Source of the DNA: a virus
Virus record (IMG/VR): IMGVR_UViG_3300044733_005269
Span: 1-52,628 of that record
DNA: 52,628 nucleotides
Reading direction: 5' to 3' (one strand)
In this document: one piece after another, positions 43,064-50,550 of the stretch
How positions within the stretch are numbered: position 1 is the first letter of the stretch
Layout: each line of letters starts with the position of its first letter
Made by a program: the position numbers and the translations under genes
Notes under the pieces: generated by a model
The model's database searches: none
The model's input: the letters and a program-made list of their open reading frames with translations, nothing else
Told to the model about the DNA's origin: nothing

Positions 43064-43831
43064 TTAGTTAAATACCTTGGTGGTTATTACATTGCCTTTT
43101 CGTTCTTCCATCGGAGGCATTTCTCTTATGACAAGAACTCTTTGTATCCATCTGTCCGTACCATCGTACCTAGGTTGAAACTCCCTACGTCCGTGGATAG
43201 TGCTATTGTTATCTATAACCAATAGATCACCAGATTGTAACACGATGTCAATTGTACATTGTTTTATGGCTGAACGCAAACTAACTAACGCGTTATTTGC
43301 TTCTTCATTTATTCCGCGCACAAAGTAACTATCGTAAGTGAAGGTAAGCTTGCCGTCTTTTTCCCCAACAATACTTATTGGTATCTGCTGGTCTTCTTCC
43401 CCGTTTGATCTAAAACTTATGTCTACACTGGTAGTAAAGATTTTCTTTTTTAAAACTTTTCTAGTATCTGGATCTAATATTTTTAGCACATCGGACAAAT
43501 TAGCATACGTTGTTACAGCATTGGGGTCACCTCTAAGACAAAACAGCATAACGTAATCTGGCTTGTAGGGGTGAAATGCAGTTTCTGTATGCATCTCCAG
43601 CTCTACTTTAGATGAAGTAGATATTTGCTGGTGCTCCGTTTTATGAACTGGAACTATATTCTGTATAGTCAAGCCGTTTTGCTCTTGTATGTAACCAACA
43701 GGAAAACCAAATCGGTAGGCGTACTTATACACTATGTCTTTTACCTGTTGAAGCGCATAGTCAGGGTACGGAGTTGCCGGAGTCTTTGGTATGTCACCAA
43801 ATTCAAGGTCTTTAAATATTATTACGCCCAT
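43064..43831 (-). CDS. Clavaminate-synthase-like 2OG oxygenase
   Basis: 255 residues from ATG 43831 (a TTG four codons earlier would overlap the previous gene). EMHTETAFHPYKPDYV provides the H-x-E pair (H81, E83) and IDNNSTIHGRREF the distal His (H213). The tail RYDGTDRWIQRVLV carries the 2OG Arg. This order matches L-Asn/L-Arg hydroxylases of the AsnO/VioC group, which act on free amino acids. The His-x-Glu variant is normal in that group. It lies at the head of the glycan cassette. Confidence 0.8.
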   Translation of the reverse strand: MGVIIFKDLEFGDIPKTPATPYPDYALQQVKDIVYKYAYRFGFPVGYIQEQNGLTIQNIVPVHKTEHQQISTSSKVELEMHTETAFHPYKPDYVMLFCLRGDPNAVTTYANLSDVLKILDPDTRKVLKKKIFTTSVDISFRSNGEEDQQIPISIVGEKDGKLTFTYDSYFVRGINEEANNALVSLRSAIKQCTIDIVLQSGDLLVIDNNSTIHGRREFQPRYDGTDRWIQRVLVIREMPPMEERKGNVITTKVFN

Positions 43832-43832
43832 G

Positions 43833-44054
43833 TTAAATGTCAACCATCAAAGTTTTCATAATCAAAAGATTTAATCTATGAAGATCATGTGGGGACATAC
43901 TAAAAACAAAATCATGTCCTTCAACAGTTTGTATACTGATGCAGTGCACATCGACAATTTCTCCGCTTGATGCAAGGGAGTTAGTAAGAGCCGAGACTGT
44001 AACATTTTTGATTAATGGCATAAAGCCATCGAACATAGAGTAACCGTTTTCCAT
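43833..44054 (-). CDS. Small unknown protein
   Basis: 73 residues, soluble, mixed alpha/beta. It ends directly before the oxygenase start. No family recognised. Confidence 0.55.
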   Translation of the reverse strand: MENGYSMFDGFMPLIKNVTVSALTNSLASSGEIVDVHCISIQTVEGHDFVFSMSPHDLHRLNLLIMKTLMVDI

Positions 44055-44091
44055 GCACCTATTATACTACAAGATAAAGTAGTAGGCTGTA

Positions 44092-44283
44092 TTATTTAGA
44101 TAATAGTATACCTATGGTCACAGCGTGTAGCGAAAAATATACTAAGTTTAAAATTAAAGCTTTAAAAGAATTTTTATTGATGTGCCAATGCATTTTGTGG
44201 TGGCCGTGGTCAGGATTAACGCCATCACCATTGCTGCAAGGTTGGTCGTTATGTACGTGATGTTCTTTATTAGTGCAGTTCAT
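44092..44283 (-). CDS. His-rich one-TM protein
   Basis: 63 residues. The first 35 contain ten His and two Cys (EHHVHND, DHGHHKMHWH), followed by one membrane segment (FKALILNLVYFSLHAVTIGIL). It may bind a metal at the membrane. Its start overlaps the upstream stop. Confidence 0.55.
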   Translation of the reverse strand: MNCTNKEHHVHNDQPCSNGDGVNPDHGHHKMHWHINKNSFKALILNLVYFSLHAVTIGILLSK

Positions 44284-44528
44284 TAGCTCTTCTTGTTACT
44301 CGCTTTTGTATCATTAAGTTGTCCGGTTAAATGATCATGGATATGAGTGTCTAATTTATCCTCTATGCTTGCAACGTCTTCGTCAATATTGTTTATACTC
44401 ACAAGAAGGTTATCAAGTTTATCTTTAACAAAACCATGATCTTTGACGTTTTCTCGACGCCCTTTTTCTACCATAATTGTTAGAAGCCCAAAAGCTCCAG
44501 TAACGATTGCAGCTATAACAAGTTCCAT
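44283..44528 (-). CDS. Small membrane protein with coiled coil
   Basis: 81 residues. An N-terminal membrane segment (LVIAAIVTGAFGLLTIMV), then a basic patch and a coiled coil (FVKDKLDNLLVSINNIDEDV). The layout resembles holin-associated membrane proteins of actinobacteriophages. Confidence 0.6.
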   Translation of the reverse strand: MELVIAAIVTGAFGLLTIMVEKGRRENVKDHGFVKDKLDNLLVSINNIDEDVASIEDKLDTHIHDHLTGQLNDTKASNKKS

Positions 44529-44609
44529 TAGTTACCACCCTATGCTTTTGGTTATTTTAGCGTTAAGGTACATAGTAACACTATAAAACAATAACCTAGA
44601 AGAATAATA

Positions 44610-44897
44610 TTACTTTTTTGTATTATTCTTTTTTGGTGCTGGCTTTTTTGCTACTGGCTTCTTAGCTGCTGGCTTCTTAGTCTTTTTTACTTTGTCGACT
44701 TCGTTATTTACTTGCTTCTTTACTTCTTCAACAGAATTGTCTACAGCAATTGCTACCTTTTCTGCTTCTTCAACAACCTCTTTGACGACTACGTTAACCG
44801 AAGACTTGATGCTTTCGCTAGGAATAGAATCAATCAACTTCTTAACATCTTTGCCGGCCATAAGCGCCTTAAGTCTAAGAACTAATTTTTTGAACAT
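44610..44897 (-). CDS. Lys/Ala/Pro-tailed DNA-binding-like protein
   Basis: 95 residues. A helical Val/Glu-rich centre and a histone-H1-like tail of AAKKPVAKKPAPKK repeats. Could condense DNA or RNA. No globular domain recognised. Confidence 0.55.
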   Translation of the reverse strand: MFKKLVLRLKALMAGKDVKKLIDSIPSESIKSSVNVVVKEVVEEAEKVAIAVDNSVEEVKKQVNNEVDKVKKTKKPAAKKPVAKKPAPKKNNTKK

Positions 44898-44968
44898 GTT
44901 TTTACCTTTTCTTTAAAGTTTAAGTGGATTATCAGTATATACTATAGTAGCCAAATAAGTCAAATTGC

Positions 44969-45289
44969 TTACTTGTTTTGTTGCGATTCCTTGATTAAAG
45001 AATATCTTTCGCTAGTTTCCTTTGAAACCAAGGAGAAAGCATAGGCAGCAGCTTCCTGGACTGCCAGTCTAAGGCCTTCCTTGTCCTCTAGGGATACACC
45101 ATTTAGGGGCAAAGTTACCCCAGCATAGATATCAATATTTTCAAAGTTACCTATATTGACTTTTCTATTGACCCCACATATAAATATTGGGTTGGACGAT
45201 ATAGATATCTCAGCAGCGTTTATCGATACGATGTTGTCTATCGGTGAGTCTGAAGACTGTTCTTGTGCGGTCTTTGTTATTTTAGGCAT
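44969..45289 (-). CDS. Conserved unknown phage protein
   Basis: 106 residues. NRKVNIGNFENIDIYAGVTLPL resembles a motif I recall from small phage proteins of unknown function encoded near replication genes. C-terminal helix. Overlaps the kinase gene by eight bases. Confidence 0.55.
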   Translation of the reverse strand: MPKITKTAQEQSSDSPIDNIVSINAAEISISSNPIFICGVNRKVNIGNFENIDIYAGVTLPLNGVSLEDKEGLRLAVQEAAAYAFSLVSKETSERYSLIKESQQNK

Positions 45290-46070
45290 TGCTTTTCTCC
45301 TGTAACCCTAGTAATTTTAATGTTGCTTCTGTTTGTTCTTCTATGTCCATGTTGTCTGTTTCTATGACAAAAGACGCTATGTCTTTTACCTTGTCTAAAA
45401 ACAGCTCACTTGAATGTGAACTTTGTTCCGTAGTAGATAGTCTACCATCTCTTTTGAGTAAACGGTTGTTCAATGTTTCTTCTGTTGCAGAATAATATAT
45501 TACAATACCGTTAGGCATCTTGAGAATTGATTTTGCTTCGTTTTCGTATCTAACATCTGATATTATAACACAGAAAGGATTTTCTTCTGCGTCTTCATCT
45601 AGTGAAGATACGTATTTTCTATAAAGATTCATTGTCTTATGTATTGCCCAGTGGCAGAAGCAGTCTTCGTAACCATCTCTACAAATATCTCCAGCTTTTT
45701 GCAAGAAAGATCTTGGCTTAACGCCTTCTGGTTCTATATTTAGTTCGTATATTTGGTTGACTTTTTCTATTAATAAATCGTAATCCGGTATGATGCCAAT
45801 AGAAGATCTTCCGTATATCTCATAGAGAGTATCGTGAAGCGCGTACTTCTTTCTTGAGTCAGCATTTAAACCTTGTATGTTTTTCTTGGAGGAAGCCATC
45901 TCGTATAATGGAAGGGCGTAAAATATATGGTCCCACTTCATACCGTACCTAAGGACTTCAAAGCCAGCTTTAGGAACTATCGATTCTGCTACAGAGGTCT
46001 TGCCGCTACCAGCTCTACCAGCTAAACCTATAACAATAGGTTGTTGTTTTTTAAATGTTGTTTTTTCCAT
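45282..46070 (-). CDS. Deoxynucleoside monophosphate kinase-like P-loop protein
   Basis: 262 residues from ATG 46070, seven bases after a TGATATAAT box, so probably leaderless. Walker A GLAGRAGSGKTS, the IISDVRYENEAK segment with a DR-type turn, and HSSELFLDKV near the end match the phage T4 gene 1-like dNMP kinases. It would supply dNTP precursors for phage replication. A longer ORF from 46118 would overlap the RNase H gene. Confidence 0.78.
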   Translation of the reverse strand: MEKTTFKKQQPIVIGLAGRAGSGKTSVAESIVPKAGFEVLRYGMKWDHIFYALPLYEMASSKKNIQGLNADSRKKYALHDTLYEIYGRSSIGIIPDYDLLIEKVNQIYELNIEPEGVKPRSFLQKAGDICRDGYEDCFCHWAIHKTMNLYRKYVSSLDEDAEENPFCVIISDVRYENEAKSILKMPNGIVIYYSATEETLNNRLLKRDGRLSTTEQSSHSSELFLDKVKDIASFVIETDNMDIEEQTEATLKLLGLQEKSNA

Positions 46071-46077
46071 GTGGTAT

Positions 46078-46086
46078 ATTATATCA
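46078..46086 (-). promoter_or_regulatory. Extended -10 promoter TGATATAAT
   Basis: TATAAT at 46078-46083 (minus). The preceding TGA is the stop codon of the RNase H gene. The kinase ATG follows at seven bases. Confidence 0.55.
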
Positions 46087-46518
46087 CGCTTTCTGGTAAG
46101 ATGACATTCTTTTTTCAAGTTGATCTAAAAATTGGTTGCATAGTTGGTCAGGTTCCCAGACTATATTTCTGCTAACTTGAACAACCCTAAAATTAAACTC
46201 TTGCTTAACATCTTCTATAGTCATCAGTAAAGGGAGCAGCGCCTTATTCTTGCATTTCCATTTTCCATTTATGTGGTTTGCCACTACAGCAGAATCAGTA
46301 TATATGATTGGGTCTAGAAACCCAGACATACTACAAACAAGTAAACCGGCAATTACGGCCTCGTATTCTGCCTCATTATTACTTCTAGACCCAAGCCCCC
46401 TTGCAAACTGAGCCACTTTTTTTCTATTCTTATATACGACAGTAGCGCAAGACGCTTCTCCTATCTTTTTTTGTCCTTGCCCCCTTGAAGCTCCATCACA
46501 AAAAACCTCTATATGCAT
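46084..46518 (-). CDS. rnhA: Ribonuclease HI
   Basis: 144 residues. FCDGASRGQG gives the first Asp, NNEAEYEAVIAGL the Glu and YTDSAVVANHING the second Asp of the RNase H site; a C-terminal Asp (EPDQLCNQ) is also in place. It removes RNA primers at phage replication forks. The stop is shared with an extended -10 element. Confidence 0.9.
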   Translation of the reverse strand: MHIEVFCDGASRGQGQKKIGEASCATVVYKNRKKVAQFARGLGSRSNNEAEYEAVIAGLLVCSMSGFLDPIIYTDSAVVANHINGKWKCKNKALLPLLMTIEDVKQEFNFRVVQVSRNIVWEPDQLCNQFLDQLEKRMSSYQKA

Positions 46519-46522
46519 GTGC

Positions 46523-46741
46523 CTACTGCAACTCTACGTAACATTCTATGTTTCTTTCTTTTGCTACTTCAACAAGCTTCTTCTCCTGTTTTGTAGTAGT
46601 TATTATCATCGTTGCAAATAATAAATAATTCTTTGACTTATACCTTACCTGTGTTGGGTAGTCTAAAGACTTTCTTGTTTCGGAATAAAATTCTTCCGGT
46701 GTTTCTACGCACTTATAGTGGGCTATGTACTTGACTGCCAT
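46523..46741 (-). CDS. Small unknown protein
   Basis: 72 residues from ATG 46741, in a TAATG overlap with the upstream gene. Beta-alpha pattern (VKYIAHYKCVETPEEFYSET). No family recognised. Confidence 0.55.
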   Translation of the reverse strand: MAVKYIAHYKCVETPEEFYSETRKSLDYPTQVRYKSKNYLLFATMIITTTKQEKKLVEVAKERNIECYVELQ

Positions 46742-47256
46742 TACCATTGGGTATACTCACTTTCGGAATGCATTCCTTTGTCTTCTCTTGCTGAAGCTAT
46801 TTGCATTGATTGAACCTTGTCCATTAATTTTCTAGCCGACTCAGAAGCTATTCTAGAAGAAGTCTCCATCGACTCTGCTAAGTTGACTATAGCTTCTGCA
46901 GTCACCATAGCCTCGTATTCGCCTTCTGCTGCAGTCAGCGCTGATGCTTCTCTTTCGGCTTCGTTCTTGCCGTTTCTATTCTTCTTGTAGATTCTTTTAT
47001 ACCTACCTTCTACTATCTTATAATGGGCTCTAGCCATACCAGCAAATCTAGCTGCTCTACCAAAGGCGTTGGAAGTTTTAGCTACAAGATTAGCTAGGTC
47101 ATGGATACCTAAATCTACATTATCCATATCTGGTATTTCAATAAAATACTTTTTATAGTTTTCACCCGCAGCGTAAGCATTTAGCACCTCTGTTATCTGA
47201 GGGCTTAAAAAATCGCTAAGTAAGCGGTGTAGCGTTTGTAGATTTTGATCTTCCAA
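46741..47256 (-). CDS. Helical unknown protein in replication operon
   Basis: 171 residues, almost all helix, with Ala/Glu-rich repeats (AEREASALTAAEGEYEAMVT). Starts four bases after the sigma-factor gene stop. A recombination-mediator or DNA-binding scaffold is possible; not recognised. Confidence 0.6.
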   Translation of the reverse strand: MEDQNLQTLHRLLSDFLSPQITEVLNAYAAGENYKKYFIEIPDMDNVDLGIHDLANLVAKTSNAFGRAARFAGMARAHYKIVEGRYKRIYKKNRNGKNEAEREASALTAAEGEYEAMVTAEAIVNLAESMETSSRIASESARKLMDKVQSMQIASAREDKGMHSESEYTQW

Positions 47257-47260
47257 TTTT

Positions 47261-48110
47261 TTATTCCTTTACGAATTTGAAAAGATCCTCTAGATTTGAG
47301 GATGCTATTATTGATTTAATTTTATCTCTTATATCTTTTAAGTGTTCTCTAACTGTGTTAGGATGCTCTGTTATTCTTTCTGCTATCTCCGAAGATTTCT
47401 TTCCATCAACAAACCTCCATTTTAGCAGCTGTCTCTCTTGAATGGATAGCTGGTTGAAAGGTTCTGCCGCAGTAGTCCCAAGAACCCACATCTCATCTAT
47501 TGATTCAACACATAACAGCTTTGCTAGATCGTACTCTACTGGTGGAGCCTTGAACCCTACTTGTTGTTCGCCGTCTTCTGGTTCGTAATCATCATCTGTT
47601 ATAAGCGGAAATGTTTTTCTTCCTAGTTGATCTATTAAGAATGTGTCAACATTTTTCTTCAATAAGTAGAAGAAATAACTATAAAGGAATGCGCTAAATG
47701 GTATAGGCCCTTTCTCGGAGTCTTTCCTTTGATACCTGCCTATGCACTGAAAGAACGTCATGTCGACAGTCTGCCTGATGTCTTCTTCGTCCCCGTACCT
47801 TTTTGCCATGTAGGTTATTCCCCTCATCGCTTCATTAACTATCTTCAAAGCAGAAGGGTTCATCTTGTTCCTTACCAAGGCTAGCCTTGCGTAATTGTCT
47901 TTTATAAAAAGAGCTATGAACCTTCTTATGTCATAATCTGCTAGGTTGTACTTTCCGGTAGTACAGCATTGTAGAATACTTTGTCAAAAAGTTATTGAAA
48001 ACTTTTATCAATTCATTTTGAGCGGACATGTTTCCATCTTTTGCTTTTTGAATCAAGTCCTGCATTTCGTTTTCTTCTAAGGTGTAATACTGTTCCTTAT
48101 ATGCCGCCAT
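47261..48110 (-). CDS. RNA polymerase sigma factor, one +1 shift at CGG
   Basis: Frame A starts at ATG 48110 behind GGGAAGG and codes MAAYKEQYYTLEENEMQDLI up to a TGA. Frame B, the next open frame, runs to 47261. A +1 step at CGG 47955 fuses them into about 282 residues, giving LYY-G-KYNLADYDIRRFIALF, a natural region-1/2 junction. DEEDIRQTVDMTFFQCIGRYQ is region 2. LSIQERQLLKWRFVDGKKSS followed by an HTH with HPNTVREHLK is region 4. Without the shift, frame A makes a peptide of about 60 residues and frame B lacks a proper start. It is probably the late sigma factor. Confidence 0.75.
47955..47957 (-). other. Candidate +1 shift site: TAC CGG A
   Basis: In-frame CGG in the sigma gene, the only one in it. 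Skipping the C turns CGG AAA into GGA AAG (Gly-Lys) and continues the sigma reading frame. Confidence 0.6.
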
Positions 48111-48111
48111 T

Positions 48112-48678
48112 TTATTTGCCTTCCCATTTGTATATTAATTCAAAGTAATAATCCCTGATATCTTCATAGAAAATTACATTAGGTACTTCTAGGTCTTCGA
48201 CAAACTTTTTGGCTTCATTTGAATACCTGCTTATGATCATCGTGAACTTACTAAACTCTTCTGGATAATACCTTTTAAATCTTTTAATTTTTATTTTACT
48301 TTTTTCATCTAGATAACCTTTTATCTCAATCCATTCTTGAGTTTTATTAAAATAAAAATCAGGAGTATAAGATTTAGTTCCCCTTTTAATCGGGTATGTA
48401 AAAACTTTTGGTTCAAATTCAAAATCTATTTTATATATGAGAGCAAGCCTTGCAAAGTTTGCTTCCCAATTAGACCTTACGTTTATTCCTATGTCTTCTC
48501 TGTATCCAGTTTTTGTGTACCTGTACAAGTTGCCTTTGCCGCCTTTGGGTGATACACTATCCTCTTGCGGTATATTTTTATTTAAATATTTCTTAGCAGC
48601 GGCTTTAAAATTCGGATGTTTTGATTGAAAAGATTTTTCCAAAAAAAACTCGTCTGGCTTGACAACTGTGATGCTCAT
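48112..48678 (-). CDS. PD-(D/E)xK nuclease-like protein
   Basis: 188 residues. SNWEANFARLALIYKIDFEF and YTPDFYFNKTQEWIEIKGYL give the Asp and the E-x-K pair of the PD-(D/E)xK fold; the neighbouring basic helix (KIKIKRFKRYYPEEF) fits DNA contact. Related small phage nucleases act in recombination or homing. One base separates it from the sigma gene. Confidence 0.75.
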   Translation of the reverse strand: MSITVVKPDEFFLEKSFQSKHPNFKAAAKKYLNKNIPQEDSVSPKGGKGNLYRYTKTGYREDIGINVRSNWEANFARLALIYKIDFEFEPKVFTYPIKRGTKSYTPDFYFNKTQEWIEIKGYLDEKSKIKIKRFKRYYPEEFSKFTMIISRYSNEAKKFVEDLEVPNVIFYEDIRDYYFELIYKWEGK

Positions 48679-48709
48679 GAGATATCCTTACTGCTTGTTA
48701 GTTATACCT

Positions 48710-48720
48710 ATTATATAATA
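48710..48720. promoter_or_regulatory. Divergent -10 palindrome
   Basis: ATTATATAATA contains TATAAT on both strands (48714-48719 plus, 48710-48715 minus), between the leftward nuclease gene and the rightward small gene. No clear -35 boxes. Confidence 0.45.
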
Positions 48721-48765
48721 CTTTTAAATAAAATACAAGTTAACCACTCAGAATAGGAAAATAAG

Positions 48766-48942
48766 ATGACAACATTAAACTTACTAGTTAATAATTTTGT
48801 AGCTGATATGCAGAGCTCGGCAGTTAAGACTCTCGAACTGCTTGGTTACAGCACAGATGATGCAATCAAGGTAGTTATCGAAAGCGACAATGGCGTTGAC
48901 CTTGTAGCTGATTCAGTTAACAACGCAACTTACAGTATCTAA
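48766..48942 (+). CDS. Small rightward gene, UBA-like helical pattern
   Basis: 58 residues preceded by AGGAAAATAAG, with its own -10 and a strong terminator. The core AVKTLELLGYSTDDAIKVVI followed by ESDNGVDLVADSV resembles a three-helix UBA/TS-N-like domain (Gly-Tyr turn after helix 1, AIK in helix 2). It is an isolated + strand gene inside leftward replication genes. Confidence 0.6.
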   Translation: MTTLNLLVNNFVADMQSSAVKTLELLGYSTDDAIKVVIESDNGVDLVADSVNNATYSI

Positions 48943-48961
48943 TTTAAATTAATTAGACAAC

Positions 48962-49768
48962 TTAGCCCAGGGCCTTTCGGCTCTGGGCTTTTTTGTTGCG
49001 CATAACTCCGGTTGCACAAGCACCGGACTTTGCATGGTCGCAGAAAGAACAGACTCTTTCATTGGACGTAGTAGGGAAGCTGATGTCATTCCTAATCTTA
49101 TTACCCTGTTCGATCAAGTTATCGTAGGCAGATTGGATGTCCTCGTCAGTAAACAAATGGCCCTTGCGCTTACCTGATCTTAGGTAATAAAGCTCCGCAT
49201 AGATCTGCTTGTCAGGATAGGCTAGCTTGGCTGCCAGAGCGTATATACCGAGCTGTAGGTTGTCTTTAATGGATTTTTGCGATACTTCCCACTTACCGGT
49301 TTTATAATCTATAATCTCGATTCTGTCGTCGTATTCATCGACTCTATCTATGAAACCATTAACATTAAATGGACCTACAATAAAGTTAAAACCCATTTCT
49401 TTATGTTTAATATGTAGGGTCTCACCGGAATGTCTATCGTAGAATTCGTTTAATATCTCTTTGCCAACTGATATAAGCTCAGAGTTAATAATAGAATTAG
49501 GATCCCACTCAGACTTCTTTTGTTCATAAGAATTAAAAAGACTCTCTATGTCTAGGTCTTTTTCGTTGGAAAGATTATCCTCTAACACGGAGTGAACTAT
49601 ATTGCCTAGTACGGCTGCCTCTCCAAATAGTCTAGGTTCTTTTTGTATGTAGCCATAAAAGTATTTTGCTGGGCACATTTTGTAAGTGTCAATCCTAGAA
49701 TACGACAAGTCCATCAAGGACATTCTTTCCAAGTCAGAAAGATCTGCTACCGATTTAATGTTTATCAT
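48962..49768 (-). CDS. RecB/Cas4-like nuclease with Fe-S Cys
   Basis: 268 residues. LSYSRIDTYKMCPAKYFYGY, GNIVHSVLE, GFIDRVDEYD and IEIIDYKTGKW give the PD-(D/E)xK core of the PDDEXK_1 family. QLGIYALAAKLAY follows. Four Cys (one in MCPAKY and three in VCSFCDHAKSGAC) can hold the 4Fe-4S cluster seen in AddB/Cas4-type nucleases. Likely acts in recombination-dependent replication. Confidence 0.85.
   Translation of the reverse strand: MINIKSVADLSDLERMSLMDLSYSRIDTYKMCPAKYFYGYIQKEPRLFGEAAVLGNIVHSVLEDNLSNEKDLDIESLFNSYEQKKSEWDPNSIINSELISVGKEILNEFYDRHSGETLHIKHKEMGFNFIVGPFNVNGFIDRVDEYDDRIEIIDYKTGKWEVSQKSIKDNLQLGIYALAAKLAYPDKQIYAELYYLRSGKRKGHLFTDEDIQSAYDNLIEQGNKIRNDISFPTTSNERVCSFCDHAKSGACATGVMRNKKAQSRKALG
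48964..48994 (+). terminator. Rho-independent terminator
   Basis: AGCCCAGGGCC/GGCTCTGGGCT with loop TTTC and six T. It overlaps the 3' end of the leftward RecB-like gene, whose last codons form the stem. Confidence 0.9.
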
Positions 49769-49936
49769 TTATTCCTTTAGATTGTCAGGGGAGAATATTA
49801 AAGTTCCATGTTCATCGAATTCTCTTCCGAGGTCATCGATATAATGATTGTTGTAAATGTTTCTATAAGACCCGTTTGGCATTGGGACCCAGCCAGTATC
49901 GCCCAGCTCCATTTCGTCATAGTTTTCTTTCTTCAT
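49769..49936 (-). CDS. Small unknown protein
   Basis: 55 residues, abutting the nuclease gene. MELGDTGWVPMPNGSYRNIY and a C-terminal IFSPDNLKE. Soluble; no family recognised. It fills the gap exactly, with coupled stop and start at both ends. Confidence 0.6.
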   Translation of the reverse strand: MKKENYDEMELGDTGWVPMPNGSYRNIYNNHYIDDLGREFDEHGTLIFSPDNLKE

Positions 49937-50170
49937 CTATTGTTCCTCTTCTTCATCTACAGAGTTAGTTTGGATAACACAATTCATTATAGACTCCATA
50001 TTAAACCAATAGTTAAGCACTCCGTATAAGTGCTCGAGTTCTTCTTTTGTTGCGTTAAAACCTGCTGCACCAGATTGAATAAAAAACAAAGGCTTTTCTT
50101 CGTCTATTGATTCGTACTCTACAAGGACAACGTTGCCCATGTGCATTCTGCCTACTTCTGCTCTTAACAT
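49937..50170 (-). CDS. Small unknown protein
   Basis: 77 residues, beta-rich first half (VVLVEYESIDEEKPLFFIQS), helical acidic second half (VLNYWFNMESIMNCV). No family recognised. It sits in the compact DnaE operon. Confidence 0.58.
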   Translation of the reverse strand: MLRAEVGRMHMGNVVLVEYESIDEEKPLFFIQSGAAGFNATKEELEHLYGVLNYWFNMESIMNCVIQTNSVDEEEEQ

Positions 50171-50173
50171 AAA

Positions 50174-50539
50174 TTAGTCTCCAACTATTGTTATAGGGTT
50201 CCAGTTTGGATCGCCCATTTTATTTCTCATGTCATTAACGTAAGAGTCCCAATCTCTTTCGTCTTCTGATTTCTTCTCTATCTTCACGGTGCCTGCATAC
50301 GGGTTTGATTTAAATCTAGTTATGACTATTCGACCCTGCTGGGTTTTCCATCTTAGTATCCCGTTTCTGCAATCACAATAGTCATCCTGACATGGCTCTA
50401 TCATCCCTTGCGGATCATATCTTCCACTGCATCCGTTACACTTTGTGTAACGTTCTTTGTTCTCGCATCTGCCACAAGAATGACAATACTTCCAACAATC
50501 TTTTTCTGTTGGATTTTGAAAACTGCCTATCGCTGCCAT
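50174..50539 (-). CDS. Cys-rich zinc-binding protein
   Basis: 121 residues behind AGGAG. Nine Cys in the first 60 residues (DCWKYCHSCGRCENKERYTK with further CNGC and CDC motifs) suggest two zinc sites of the DnaJ cysteine-rich type. Directly downstream of DnaE; a replication accessory role is inferred only. Confidence 0.65.
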   Translation of the reverse strand: MAAIGSFQNPTEKDCWKYCHSCGRCENKERYTKCNGCSGRYDPQGMIEPCQDDYCDCRNGILRWKTQQGRIVITRFKSNPYAGTVKIEKKSEDERDWDSYVNDMRNKMGDPNWNPITIVGD

Positions 50540-50550
50540 AACTCTCCTAT

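Noticed and set aside
44601-44629. AGAATAAT/ATTATTCT hairpin followed by T-run as a + strand terminator
   Set aside because: No rightward transcript is expected here, and it overlaps the end of a leftward coding region; stem is only AT-rich.
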